DNA of 5,543 bases from Bacilli bacterium. GTDB lineage: Bacteria; Bacillota_I; Bacilli_A; RF39; UBA660. Made by a program: the position numbers and the translations under genes. The notes under the pieces were generated by a model, which searched no databases, was not told the origin of the DNA, and saw nothing but the letters and a program-made list of their open reading frames with translations. The stretch covers positions 1 through 5,543 of the forward strand of contig JAAWCI010000056.1 in NCBI GenBank assembly GCA_022793145.1, in the 5' to 3' direction. Below, in pieces: positions 1 to 5,543 of this stretch (the stretch's first letter is position 1; every line of letters starts with the position of its first letter).

Positions 1-576
1 ATAACAGAGAATGAAGTAATTGCAAAATTAAAGCCAAGTGAAGAAGTAATTATTACAAATAATAATGGAAAAGATAGTTATACATTTAAAGAAAATGGAG
101 AATTTACATTTGAATTTGTTGATAAAGCAGGAAATGTAGGGTCTGCAACAGTAACAGTAACTTGGATTACAAAAATGCCAAAATATGAAATTCGATATTC
201 TACAACGAAGCTTACTAACAAGGATGTTAAAGTTGTATTAGAACTAGAGCAAGGATATAGAATATCCAACAATAATGCAAGTAATACATATGTATTTATG
301 GAAAATGGTGTTTTTGATTTCCAATATATTGATGGAAAAGGAAATGTTGGAGTTATTAAGGCACAAGTAAATTGGATAGATAAAATTGCCCCAACAGCAG
401 AATTAAAATATATAAAAAAAGGGAATAAAGTAATTGTTAATGTTGTAAATCCAAGTGAAGAAATAATTTTTAAAGAAGGAACAGGAATTTATGAATTTAC
501 AGAACTTGGAAATTATGAAATTCTTTTCTATGATAAAGCTGGAAATCAAGGGAAATTAATTGCTGTGATTGATTCT
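1..576 (+). repeat. Three divergent Ig-like protein repeats
   Basis: Within the surface protein, segments encoded at about 1-174, 175-387 and 388-576 share one plan: a variable beta strand region, a Y-x-F or Y-V-F strand, a short ENG/ELGN turn, an aromatic-rich strand (FTFEFVD, FDFQYID, YEILFYD), a K-x-GN turn and a closing V-rich strand. The D-x-x-GN turns are 70 and 67 residues apart. Similarity is at protein level only; the DNA copies are too diverged to recombine easily. More copies probably lie upstream of the window. Confidence 0.7.
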
Positions 577-1209
577 TTAAAAGATGACAATGAAAATATA
601 TCAAATAATAAACCTAATAAGCCAAATATTAGCAATCCAGAAACACCAATTAATCCAAGTAATCCAGAAATTACAGATAAGCCAAATACTGATGAAAAAC
701 CAGAAGAATCAACGAATACGGAATTTAAAATATATACTTCAGAAAAGGTGAATGTTGAAATACCAATAAATGAAGTGAAAGAAGAAGGCGTATTAAAAGT
801 GGAATCTTTTGAATTGCCAGAAGCATTGAAGGGGAATTTTGGAAATGCAAGTGAGTACTATGATATATTCTTAATGAATGACAATTTAAAAAAAATAGAT
901 ATAAGTTCAACAAGTGAAATAAAAATAAATATAAAGATTAATGAAAAAAAAGAGTTTATTGGAGTATTTGAAATATTGGATGACAATACAACGAAACCAG
1001 TGAACTATGTTAAAAATGGTCAAAATATTATATTAACAACCAATAATTTAGGAAAATATGTAGTATCTTATGAAAAAACAAAAACAGAAAATTCGGTAAA
1101 TCATCTTCCTGTTGATGAAAGTAAAAAGAATAATAGTGTATTTATCATTATTATAGGTAGTATAACCATTGCTTTATGTGCATCAATTTATATTTTAAGG
1201 AAGAAATAA
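1..1209 (+). CDS. Surface protein with Ig-like repeats and C-terminal membrane anchor (5'-truncated)
   Basis: The reading frame is open from the first base to a TAA at 1207-1209, giving the last 402 residues of a longer protein; the true start lies upstream. Counting from position 1, residues 1-192 are three divergent beta-rich repeats, each with a D-x-x-GN turn (41-45, 111-115, 178-182); two are followed by a W-I segment. Residues about 193-241 are an Asn/Pro/Thr/Glu-rich spacer typical of wall-spanning stalks. Residues about 241-360 look like another beta-sandwich domain. The C-terminus has LPVDE (369-373), a hydrophobic span (379-399) and a final RKK. This resembles a sortase sorting signal, but the Thr-Gly of LPXTG is missing, so simple membrane anchoring with the bulk outside the cell is the safer reading. 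Such repeats occur in adhesins and wall-associated proteins; ligand or enzymatic role cannot be told because the N-terminal part is absent. A strong terminator follows. Confident on surface location, not on function. Confidence 0.85.
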   Translation: MTENEVIAKLKPSEEVIITNNNGKDSYTFKENGEFTFEFVDKAGNVGSATVTVTWITKMPKYEIRYSTTKLTNKDVKVVLELEQGYRISNNNASNTYVFMENGVFDFQYIDGKGNVGVIKAQVNWIDKIAPTAELKYIKKGNKVIVNVVNPSEEIIFKEGTGIYEFTELGNYEILFYDKAGNQGKLIAVIDSLKDDNENISNNKPNKPNISNPETPINPSNPEITDKPNTDEKPEESTNTEFKIYTSEKVNVEIPINEVKEEGVLKVESFELPEALKGNFGNASEYYDIFLMNDNLKKIDISSTSEIKINIKINEKKEFIGVFEILDDNTTKPVNYVKNGQNIILTTNNLGKYVVSYEKTKTENSVNHLPVDESKKNNSVFIIIIGSITIALCASIYILRKK

Positions 1210-1248
1210 AAATTATGGTTTTTTAAAAAAAATTAATTTTTCTCTTTT

Positions 1249-1288
1249 AAACTATTAATGAATAAAGTTCATTAATAGTTTTATTTTT
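1249..1288 (+). terminator. Rho-independent terminator of the surface protein gene
   Basis: A perfect 14-bp stem (1249-1262 pairing with 1268-1281) with a 5-base loop TAAAG is followed by a T-rich run TTATTTTT. It starts about 40 bases after the stop codon. The stem is AT-rich but long and uninterrupted. Confidence 0.85.
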
Positions 1289-1303
1289 CTAAATAATATA
1301 TTA

Positions 1304-1532
1304 TGAAAACATTAAAGTAGAGAAAAACAATAATACTTTTTGAATCTAAATGAATAATAAAGCTAACTTAGAAATATAATAGAAGTGAAAGAAGGAATAA
1401 TTCCATTATAAACAGAAAAAAATTGCTTAATATATTGACTTTGAATAAAAATAATGATAACATAATAATTGTCTTAATGAAAAAGGCATGTATTATTAAT
1501 TTGTAGTTTAGAAATCTACTTTAATGTATTTA
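1304..1532. repeat. Spaced inverted repeat in the intergenic gap
   Basis: ACATTAAAGTAGA at 1309-1321 is the exact reverse complement of TCTACTTTAATGT at 1515-1527. With one mismatch and one G-T pair the arms extend to 1304-1321 and 1515-1532. The arms enclose about 193 bases that contain no coding sequence but do contain the candidate tRNA promoter. No clear target duplication is seen at the outer edges. It could be the ends of a small decayed non-autonomous element, or a chance match in AT-rich DNA. Confidence 0.4.
1435..1463 (+). promoter_or_regulatory. Candidate promoter of the tRNA unit
   Basis: TTGACT (1435-1440) is a near-consensus -35, followed after 17 bases by TAACAT (1458-1463), which matches TATAAT at four positions and has a TG one base upstream (1455-1456), the extended -10 pattern. 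Transcription would start near 1470, giving a leader of about 110 bases before the tRNA-Arg, which would have to be trimmed. No equally good promoter is seen nearer to the tRNAs. Confidence 0.55.
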
Positions 1533-1580
1533 GTTAATTGCTATACTTCTAAGTATTTGATTAATTATGGTGTTGTATGC

Positions 1581-1657
1581 GCGCCCTTAGCTCAATTGGA
1601 TAGAGCGTTAGACTACGGATCTAAAGGTTAGGGGTTCGACTCCCTTAGGGCGCACCA
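1581..1657 (+). tRNA. tRNA-Arg (anticodon ACG)
   Basis: A complete 77-base cloverleaf. The acceptor stem GCGCCCT (1581-1587) pairs with AGGGCGC (1647-1653), allowing a T-A closing pair. The D stem is GCTC/GAGC (1590-1593, 1603-1606). The anticodon stem TTAGA/TCTAA encloses loop CTACGGA with anticodon ACG at 1615-1617. The T stem AGGGG/CCCTT holds loop TTCGACT. The discriminator base is A and CCA is encoded (1655-1657). The first anticodon base is presumably deaminated to inosine by TadA, reading CGU, CGC and CGA. The sequence resembles the Bacillus tRNA-Arg(ACG). First gene of a two-tRNA unit. Confidence 0.97.
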
Positions 1658-1663
1658 TTTAAT

Positions 1664-1740
1664 CGGGAAATGGCTCAATTTGGTAGAGCACTTGGTTTGG
1701 GACCAAGGGGTTGCAGGTTCAAATCCTGTTTTCCCGACCA
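1664..1740 (+). tRNA. tRNA-Pro (anticodon TGG)
   Basis: A complete 77-base cloverleaf. The acceptor stem CGGGAAA (1664-1670) pairs perfectly with TTTCCCG (1730-1736). The D stem is GCTC/GAGC, the anticodon stem CTTGG/CCAAG encloses loop TTTGGGA with anticodon TGG at 1698-1700, and the T stem GCAGG/CCTGT holds TTCAAAT. The discriminator is A and CCA is encoded. UGG can read all four proline codons when the wobble U is modified, as is usual in AT-rich genomes. It lies 6 bases after tRNA-Arg and must share its transcript. Confidence 0.97.
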
Positions 1741-1751
1741 TTTAGAAATTT

Positions 1752-1780
1752 AACATTCTTTATAGAGTGTTTTTTTGTTT
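1752..1780 (+). terminator. Terminator of the tRNA unit
   Basis: An 8-bp stem, AACATTCT (1752-1759) with AGAGTGTT (1764-1771) including one G-T pair, closed by the loop TTAT. The T-run at 1770-1776, then G and further T residues, completes it. It begins 12 bases after the tRNA-Pro CCA end and separates the tRNA unit from the deacetylase gene. Confidence 0.8.
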
Positions 1781-1867
1781 TCTAATATATTTTATTACTT
1801 TCAATAATATACTTTTGCATGATTTAATTAAAATTTTTAATTTTTGATAATTAAAAACTAAAAAAGC

Positions 1868-1896
1868 TTAAAAAATCTTCTAAAACAATGTATAAT
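1868..1896 (+). promoter_or_regulatory. Promoter of the deacetylase gene
   Basis: A perfect -10 box TATAAT sits at 1891-1896, with a weak -35 TTAAAA (1868-1873) 17 bases upstream. Transcription would start near 1903, leaving a leader of under 20 bases that still contains the ribosome binding site AGGTGA (1912-1917). The AT-rich stretch upstream, including an all-AT 9-bp hairpin (1834-1842 with 1849-1857), could act as an UP element, which is inference. Confidence 0.6.
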
Positions 1897-1920
1897 TGAA
1901 AAAGTAGAAGTAGGTGAATT

Positions 1921-3312
1921 ATGACAACAAAACGAAAACTAAATAAAACTGGGAAAATAACACTTGCTATTGTTATCATAATTATAATAGGAGTACCTGC
2001 AATATTTTTTTTCACTCGAAAATATACGAAAGATGAAATGCATATATTAAAAATAGCAGAAAATTATCAAATGAAAATTGATTATCCCATTACGCGTCAA
2101 AAGAAACTGGATAAGCAAATTAGAGAATACATTAATTTAGAAAAAGAGAAATTTTTAAATACAGTCGATTTGAAAATTCCAGTTGGTGAAAATCAAAAAT
2201 ATGAATTGATAACTGGTTATCAATTCATGAAACAACAAGATCTAAATAAAAATATGCATTATCATATTCATTTTGAAACATATACTTATTTGGGTGAAAA
2301 CCAATATATAAGAAGCGACAAAACATTTCATTATGATAATAAAAGTAAAACACATTTATCCATTAATGACTATTTAACTGAAGATAAAGCATTTGAAAAA
2401 TTATCTATTTTCTCTTATTATTATATGATGCAACATATAGAAGAAAATGTGCTAGAAATAGATGAAAAACTAGTCAAACAAATAACCGCAGCAGACCTTG
2501 ATAATTATGAACACTTTTTCTTTAAAGATGAAGGCCTAGAAATCTTATTTCCTTTGTATAAAATTTCTGCAGAGTATGATGAAATGATTAAAATTGTAAT
2601 TCCTCCAAAAGAAATAAATCAATTATTGAAAGATCAATACAAGATAAGGGAAAATGAAAAAGAAAAAGAGCAAATTGTTCCAGAAAAACGAGATCTTTCT
2701 AAATATAAAGATAAAAAGTTAATTGCTTTTACTTTTGATGATGGACCAAGTGTGACTACAACAAATCGTTTGTTAGATGGATTAAAAAAATACGATGCGA
2801 AGGTTACATTTTTTGTACTTGGAAATCGTGTAGAAACAAATCGAAATACGCTAAAACGTGCTTATCAAGAAGGAAATGAAATAGGAAGTCATACATATAA
2901 CCATAGAAATCTGTTGCTATTAAATGATTATGCGCGTATACAAGAGATAAAAGAAACTAACCAAGCGATAGAAAATGTCATTGGAATTAAGCCAACATTG
3001 TTAAGACCTCCTTATGGGAATATTAATGAAGAAACAAAGAAAATAAGTAATATGCACATTATTGAATGGGGAATAGATACTCTTGATTGGAAAACAAAAG
3101 ATAAAGAATTAATCGCAAAAGAAATTGTGGATAATGCCTATGATGGGGCAATTGTATTATTACATGATATATATGAATTTTCTGTAGAAGGTGCCTTATT
3201 AGCAATGGAAAGATTAGAACAAGAAGGATATGCCTTTGTTACCATTTCAGAAATGGCAAAATTAAAAAATATAACATTAGATTATACAACGTTATACCAT
3301 CGTTTTAACTGA
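1921..3312 (+). CDS. pgdA: Membrane-anchored peptidoglycan N-deacetylase (CE4/NodB family, PgdA/PdaC-like)
   Basis: A 463-residue protein expected to remove acetyl groups from peptidoglycan amino sugars outside the membrane, which in known relatives gives lysozyme resistance. It has a basic N-terminus, one membrane span (13-31), an extracytoplasmic region resembling DUF4163 (about 41-140) then DUF3298 (about 145-236), a charged linker, and a NodB domain (about 266-455). All five CE4 motifs are present: TFDDGPS (271-277; predicted base D273, metal ligand D274), SHTYNH (H324 and H328, metal ligands), RPPYG (362-366), DTLDW (386-390) and LLHD (H415, predicted acid). From memory, length and residue spacing nearly match pneumococcal PgdA, and the domain order also matches Bacillus PdaC; GlcNAc versus MurNAc specificity cannot be settled, so the symbol is provisional. 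The ATG at 1921 follows AGGTGA (1912-1917). It is transcribed alone: own promoter, and a terminator that overlaps the TGA stop. Confidence 0.93.
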   Translation: MTTKRKLNKTGKITLAIVIIIIIGVPAIFFFTRKYTKDEMHILKIAENYQMKIDYPITRQKKLDKQIREYINLEKEKFLNTVDLKIPVGENQKYELITGYQFMKQQDLNKNMHYHIHFETYTYLGENQYIRSDKTFHYDNKSKTHLSINDYLTEDKAFEKLSIFSYYYMMQHIEENVLEIDEKLVKQITAADLDNYEHFFFKDEGLEILFPLYKISAEYDEMIKIVIPPKEINQLLKDQYKIRENEKEKEQIVPEKRDLSKYKDKKLIAFTFDDGPSVTTTNRLLDGLKKYDAKVTFFVLGNRVETNRNTLKRAYQEGNEIGSHTYNHRNLLLLNDYARIQEIKETNQAIENVIGIKPTLLRPPYGNINEETKKISNMHIIEWGIDTLDWKTKDKELIAKEIVDNAYDGAIVLLHDIYEFSVEGALLAMERLEQEGYAFVTISEMAKLKNITLDYTTLYHRFN

Positions 3313-3346
3313 CAAAATTTGTATCAAAATTGTCAGTTATTTTTTT
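3306..3346 (+). terminator. Terminator overlapping the deacetylase stop codon
   Basis: A 10-bp stem (3306-3315 with 3330-3339), a small internal loop and a further 4-bp helix (TTTG 3318-3321 with CAAA 3325-3328) precede a 7-base T-run at 3340-3346. The TGA stop (3310-3312) lies inside the left arm, so a ribosome finishing the deacetylase would cover part of the hairpin. Confidence 0.85.
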
Positions 3347-3347
3347 G

Positions 3348-3353
3348 TAAAAT
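3348..3353 (+). promoter_or_regulatory. Candidate -10 box of the transglutaminase-like gene
   Basis: TAAAAT at 3348-3353 matches TATAAT at five of six positions and would start transcription near 3360, just before the ribosome binding site. There is no good -35 at matching distance. An alternative pairing is TTGTCA (3330-3335, inside the terminator stem) with TATTTT (3353-3358) at 17-base spacing. Either way the promoter abuts or overlaps the preceding terminator, since only 70 bases separate the two genes. Confidence 0.4.
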
Positions 3354-3367
3354 ATTTTATTCTGAAT

Positions 3368-3376
3368 AGAGGAAAG
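3368..3376 (+). promoter_or_regulatory. Ribosome binding site supporting a GTG start
   Basis: AGAGGAAAG is the only purine-rich site before this gene. Its GAGG core (3369-3372) ends 10 bases before GTG at 3383 but 19 bases before the first ATG at 3392, which favours GTG. Confidence 0.6.
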
Positions 3377-3382
3377 TGTAGA

Positions 3383-4288
3383 GTGGAAAATATGAAAGAA
3401 GAAATATTAAATTTTTACAAAAAGACAAGTATTTATACAAATTATGCAAATTATAAAAATTATTTTAGAAGTTTACCAGATGATTTAAAAGAATTAACGA
3501 AGTTAATCAATGATTCTTATATTCATCGAATTGTACTTTTAAAAAGTTATATTACACATGATAGAATCAGTGAAGAATATCCATGGTATGATTATCGCTG
3601 TCATGATGATATTTTGCTTACAGCTCCAGCTATAATGGCTGAACTATTTCGATTAGATGAGCGTGGATTAATACATGGAAGAGAACATAAAAATAAAGTA
3701 ATTATTACATGCAGATATGCCTCTGTATTACTTGCTTCCATTTTAAAGGCCAAAGGGATTCCTACAAGAGTTCGATCTGGATTTGCCCCTTATATCAATC
3801 AAAATCGTTATCCAGACCACTGGATATGTCAGTATTATAGTGAGAGAGAAGAGAGATGGATTAACATTGATACAGATGAAATAGAAATTGAGAGAAAACA
3901 TTATAATAATATAGATGTTAAAGATGAATATTTCTGTTTTGCAGCAGAGGCATGGTTAAATGTTCGAGGAGGAAAAGTTAATGTTGAAAAATTTGTTCAT
4001 GGATCTTCAATAAAAGGACTAGATATGCTTGCAAGAACTTTATTTTTTGACTTTCATGCACTTATGAATGATGAAATTTCTTACTTGTTTTTCCCAACAT
4101 ATTTAGATACAAGTAAAGAATTCTTTGAACTTGGAATAGAGGAATTAAAAGAGCTAGATGATTTAGCTCTACTCATGTTAGAACCAGATAAAAACTTTGA
4201 TGAATTGCGATACCTATTTGAAAATGACAAAAAATTTAGAGTGTTAAATACGCCACTTTTAGGAGATAAAGATCATTTAGAAATTTAA
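3383..4288 (+). CDS. Transglutaminase-like (papain-fold) domain protein, function unknown
   Basis: A 301-residue protein with no signal peptide or membrane span, so presumably cytoplasmic. Residues about 100-165 carry the transglutaminase-like core: Cys110 at the start of a helix (TCRYAS), then the KAKGIPTRVRSGF strand region, His146 (PDHW) and Asp163 (WINID), which form a plausible Cys-His-Asp triad. The N-terminal 95 residues and the C-terminal 130 or so match nothing I recognise; the C-terminus is acidic and looks helical. Members of this superfamily include protein cross-linkers, cysteine proteases, amidases and inactive relatives; an intact triad suggests an enzyme, but substrate and reaction are not evident. 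Translation most likely begins at GTG 3383, with in-frame ATG at 3392 as the alternative. The gene has terminators on both sides and is probably monocistronic, so its neighbours give no functional clue. Confidence 0.85.
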   Translation: MENMKEEILNFYKKTSIYTNYANYKNYFRSLPDDLKELTKLINDSYIHRIVLLKSYITHDRISEEYPWYDYRCHDDILLTAPAIMAELFRLDERGLIHGREHKNKVIITCRYASVLLASILKAKGIPTRVRSGFAPYINQNRYPDHWICQYYSEREERWINIDTDEIEIERKHYNNIDVKDEYFCFAAEAWLNVRGGKVNVEKFVHGSSIKGLDMLARTLFFDFHALMNDEISYLFFPTYLDTSKEFFELGIEELKELDDLALLMLEPDKNFDELRYLFENDKKFRVLNTPLLGDKDHLEI

Positions 4289-4291
4289 TTT

Positions 4292-4313
4292 AGCCTCTTT
4301 CGGGCTCTTTTTT
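4292..4313 (+). terminator. Terminator of the transglutaminase-like gene
   Basis: A short GC-rich stem, AGCC (4292-4295) with GGCT (4303-4306), extended by a T-G pair over the loop CTTTC, is followed by a C and a T-run at 4308-4313. It starts three bases after the TAA stop. Confidence 0.8.
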
Positions 4314-4344
4314 GTTATAAGCTGATTACTTTCTAAATAAAACA

Positions 4345-4353
4345 TGATACAAT
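4345..4353 (+). promoter_or_regulatory. Extended -10 promoter of the ExoA gene
   Basis: TGATACAAT (4345-4353) is an extended -10: TG, one base, then TACAAT, five of six matching TATAAT. The -35 region is poor (ATTACT at 4325-4330 with 17-base spacing), as is common for extended -10 promoters. Transcription would start near 4360, leaving about 10 bases of leader with the ribosome binding site at its very 5' end. Confidence 0.55.
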
Positions 4354-4369
4354 ATAATAGAGGTGTAAT

Positions 4370-5128
4370 ATGAAAATAATTTCTTGGAATGTAGCAGGAT
4401 TTAGGGCTTGTTTAAAAAAAGGCTTTTCTGATTTCTTTGATTGGATCGAAGCAGATATTGTTTGCTTACAAGAAGTAAAAGCTACTAGAGAGCAGATCCC
4501 ATTTGAGCCAAAGGGATATGAATTATATTTATATCCAGCAGAGCGTAAAGGATATTCAGGAACTCTTATCTATTCTAAAATAAAACCGATATCTGTAATG
4601 TATGGAGTTGGAATAGAAGAACATGATCATGAAGGAAGAGTCATCACCTTAGAGTTTCAAGAATTTTATTTGGTAAACACCTATGTTCCAAATGTAAAAA
4701 GAACATTAGAAAGACTTCCATATCGCATGAAATGGGAGGATATGTTTAAAATCTATTTAAAAAAATTAGAAGTAAAAAAACCTGTCATTGTGTGTGGTGA
4801 TTTTAATGTCGCACATACTGAAAAGGATATAAGGAATGCAAAAGCGAATATCGGAAACGCAGGATTTACAAATGAAGAAAGAGAAAAATTTACAACTTTA
4901 TTAGATAGTGGGTTTGTAGATATTTATAGACATTTCTATCCTGATAAAGAAGATAGTTATACATGGTGGAGCTATATGCCTAGTGTTAGGGAACGCAATA
5001 TAGGGTGGAGGATTGATTATTTTATTTGCTCAAAAGGGATTATCAATAGTATTAAAAAAGCAGAAATTTATCATCATATTTTAGGCAGTGACCATTGTCC
5101 AATTGGAATTGAAATAATATTGAAGTAA
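4370..5128 (+). CDS. exoA: Exodeoxyribonuclease III / AP endonuclease (ExoA/XthA family)
   Basis: A 252-residue cytoplasmic DNA repair enzyme of base excision repair. It cleaves the backbone 5' to abasic sites and trims blocked 3' ends, using divalent metal. The whole endonuclease/exonuclease/phosphatase fold is present, with every expected active-site residue: Asn7 (SWNVAG), Glu35 (LQEVK), Tyr105 (NTYVPN), Asp144 and Asn146 (GDFNVAH), Asp216 (WRIDYF), and Asp241-His242 (GSDHCPI). The length is that of Bacillus ExoA and ends just after the final motif, so the gene is complete. The ATG at 4370 follows TAGAGGTG (4358-4365) with a 4-base gap, and the N-terminus starts directly at the first beta strand as in the family. 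No terminator separates it from the downstream GNAT gene, 40 bases away, so the two are probably co-transcribed. Confidence 0.97.
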   Translation: MKIISWNVAGFRACLKKGFSDFFDWIEADIVCLQEVKATREQIPFEPKGYELYLYPAERKGYSGTLIYSKIKPISVMYGVGIEEHDHEGRVITLEFQEFYLVNTYVPNVKRTLERLPYRMKWEDMFKIYLKKLEVKKPVIVCGDFNVAHTEKDIRNAKANIGNAGFTNEEREKFTTLLDSGFVDIYRHFYPDKEDSYTWWSYMPSVRERNIGWRIDYFICSKGIINSIKKAEIYHHILGSDHCPIGIEIILK

Positions 5129-5154
5129 GTTGTTGGCTGTATCAGAAGAGTAAA

Positions 5155-5161
5155 AAGGGAG
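5155..5161 (+). promoter_or_regulatory. Strong ribosome binding site of the GNAT gene
   Basis: AAGGGAG lies 7 bases before the ATG at 5169. It is one of the best Shine-Dalgarno matches in the window and fixes the start of the truncated gene. Confidence 0.75.
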
Positions 5162-5168
5162 ATACGTC

Positions 5169-5543
5169 ATGAGAATTAAGATTGTTGCAGTAAGGAGAGG
5201 TGTAGAAGTAAAGTTTTGTAGTGAGTTGTTAAAAAGGAGTTATAAAAAGTGTGAAAAAATAAAACGGAAATTAGAATGGCTAGAGGATTTTGAATCTTAT
5301 TCTTTTTTCTATGTTGCTAAAGAGGAAAATTTAGCAATCGGTTTTCTATATGCTTATATTGTATCAAAAAGTGGAGAATTAATGTATCATTCAACAGCAG
5401 TATTAGAAGCATTAATTGTAGAACCAAAATATAGAAACCAAGGAATTGGCACTTCTTTGATGGAAATGTTTTTGGAAGCATGTCATAACCATAATATTAA
5501 GATATTAGAGACTGAAATTTTTCATAAAAATGAGTATATGCAA
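5169..5543 (+). CDS. GNAT-family N-acetyltransferase (3'-truncated)
   Basis: An open frame from ATG 5169 to the window end gives the first 125 residues, without a stop. Residues 46-66 form beta strands containing the A-I-G-F pattern typical of GNAT strand 2-3. Residues 79-95 hold the acetyl-CoA binding motif A: a beta strand (ALIVEP), then R89-N-Q-G-I-G-T95, the R/Q-x-x-G-x-G loop that holds the pyrophosphate. The helix after it and the strand KILETEIF (111-118) also fit. The C-terminal motif B is beyond the window. GNAT enzymes transfer acetyl groups to amines on small molecules, proteins or antibiotics; the substrate cannot be predicted here. The first 45 residues are strongly basic. It follows ExoA by 40 bases with no terminator and no clear promoter, so it is likely the second gene of that operon. 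Confidence 0.85.
   Translation, partial: MRIKIVAVRRGVEVKFCSELLKRSYKKCEKIKRKLEWLEDFESYSFFYVAKEENLAIGFLYAYIVSKSGELMYHSTAVLEALIVEPKYRNQGIGTSLMEMFLEACHNHNIKILETEIFHKNEYMQ

Larger units (their letters stand above)
1210..1580. other. Non-coding AT-rich gap between surface gene and tRNA unit
   Basis: This 371-base stretch holds the surface gene terminator, a spaced inverted repeat (1304-1321 and 1515-1532) and a candidate tRNA promoter (1435-1463). The only open frames are about 9 codons long (for example from 1350 and 1477) and have no ribosome binding site, so no gene is called. No T-box, riboswitch or other structured leader was recognised. Confidence 0.7.

Noticed and set aside
175..177. ATG as the start of the surface protein
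   Set aside because: The same frame is open back to position 1 and encodes a matching Ig-like repeat there; no ribosome binding site precedes 175. The gene simply begins upstream of the window.
78..272. Minus-strand open frame opposite the surface protein
   Set aside because: It lies opposite a well-supported gene, has no recognisable domain and reads as a shadow of the repeat-coding frame.
725..913. Minus-strand open frame opposite the surface protein
   Set aside because: Leu/Ser/His-rich translation typical of antisense to AT-rich coding DNA, with no domain; treated as a shadow frame.
1477..1506. Short peptide frame starting MKK in the tRNA leader
   Set aside because: Nine codons only and no ribosome binding site; no evidence of a leader peptide.
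1834..1857. All-AT hairpin upstream of the deacetylase promoter
   Set aside because: A 9-bp AT-only stem is easily produced by chance here, and no gene on either strand needs a terminator at this place.
3392..3394. ATG as the start of the transglutaminase-like gene
   Set aside because: The ribosome binding site is 19 bases away, too far; GTG at 3383 is better placed. It remains a possible alternative.
4353..4358. Perfect TATAAT as the ExoA -10 box
   Set aside because: Transcription would start inside or after the ribosome binding site; the overlapping extended -10 at 4345-4353 fits better.
1..5543. CRISPR array, insertion sequence, phage or defence module
   Set aside because: No regularly spaced direct repeats, no transposase, integrase, nuclease-helicase or toxin-antitoxin pair was found; the tRNA 3' ends are not repeated elsewhere in the window as an attachment site would be.

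Overview
The window comes from a strongly AT-rich, low-GC Gram-positive (Bacillota-type) genome, most likely a walled member of the Bacilli or a related gut lineage. Four things point this way: strong purine-rich ribosome binding sites before most genes, tRNA sequences close to those of Bacillus with CCA encoded in the gene, a peptidoglycan deacetylase of PgdA/PdaC layout, and an ExoA-type AP endonuclease. UGA acts as a stop (the deacetylase ends in TGA), so this is not a Mycoplasma-type code. Every gene is on the + strand. Species cannot be named from this window.

Layout: (1) positions 1-1209 hold the 3' end of a large surface protein with at least three Ig-like repeats, an Asn/Pro/Thr-rich spacer, a further beta-rich domain and a C-terminal membrane anchor, followed by a strong terminator. 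(2) 1210-1580 is a non-coding AT-rich gap with a long-spaced inverted repeat and a probable tRNA promoter. (3) 1581-1740 is a two-gene tRNA unit, tRNA-Arg(ACG) and tRNA-Pro(TGG), six bases apart, with its own terminator. (4) 1921-3312 is a membrane-anchored peptidoglycan N-deacetylase with its own promoter and terminator. (5) 3383-4288 is a cytoplasmic transglutaminase-like protein with an intact Cys-His-Asp triad and unknown substrate, again followed by a terminator. (6) 4370-5128 is exodeoxyribonuclease III/AP endonuclease, followed 40 bases later, without a terminator, by the 5' part of a GNAT acetyltransferase that runs off the window.

The genes are mostly independent transcription units, each closed by a hairpin plus T-tract; only the ExoA and GNAT genes look co-transcribed. 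The surface protein and the deacetylase both act at the cell envelope but are separated by the tRNA unit, and nothing shows they work together. I found no CRISPR array, transposase, phage gene or recognisable defence system. The window reads as ordinary chromosomal housekeeping and envelope DNA. The least explained items are the transglutaminase-like protein, the atypical C-terminal sorting region of the surface protein, and the inverted repeat upstream of the tRNAs.
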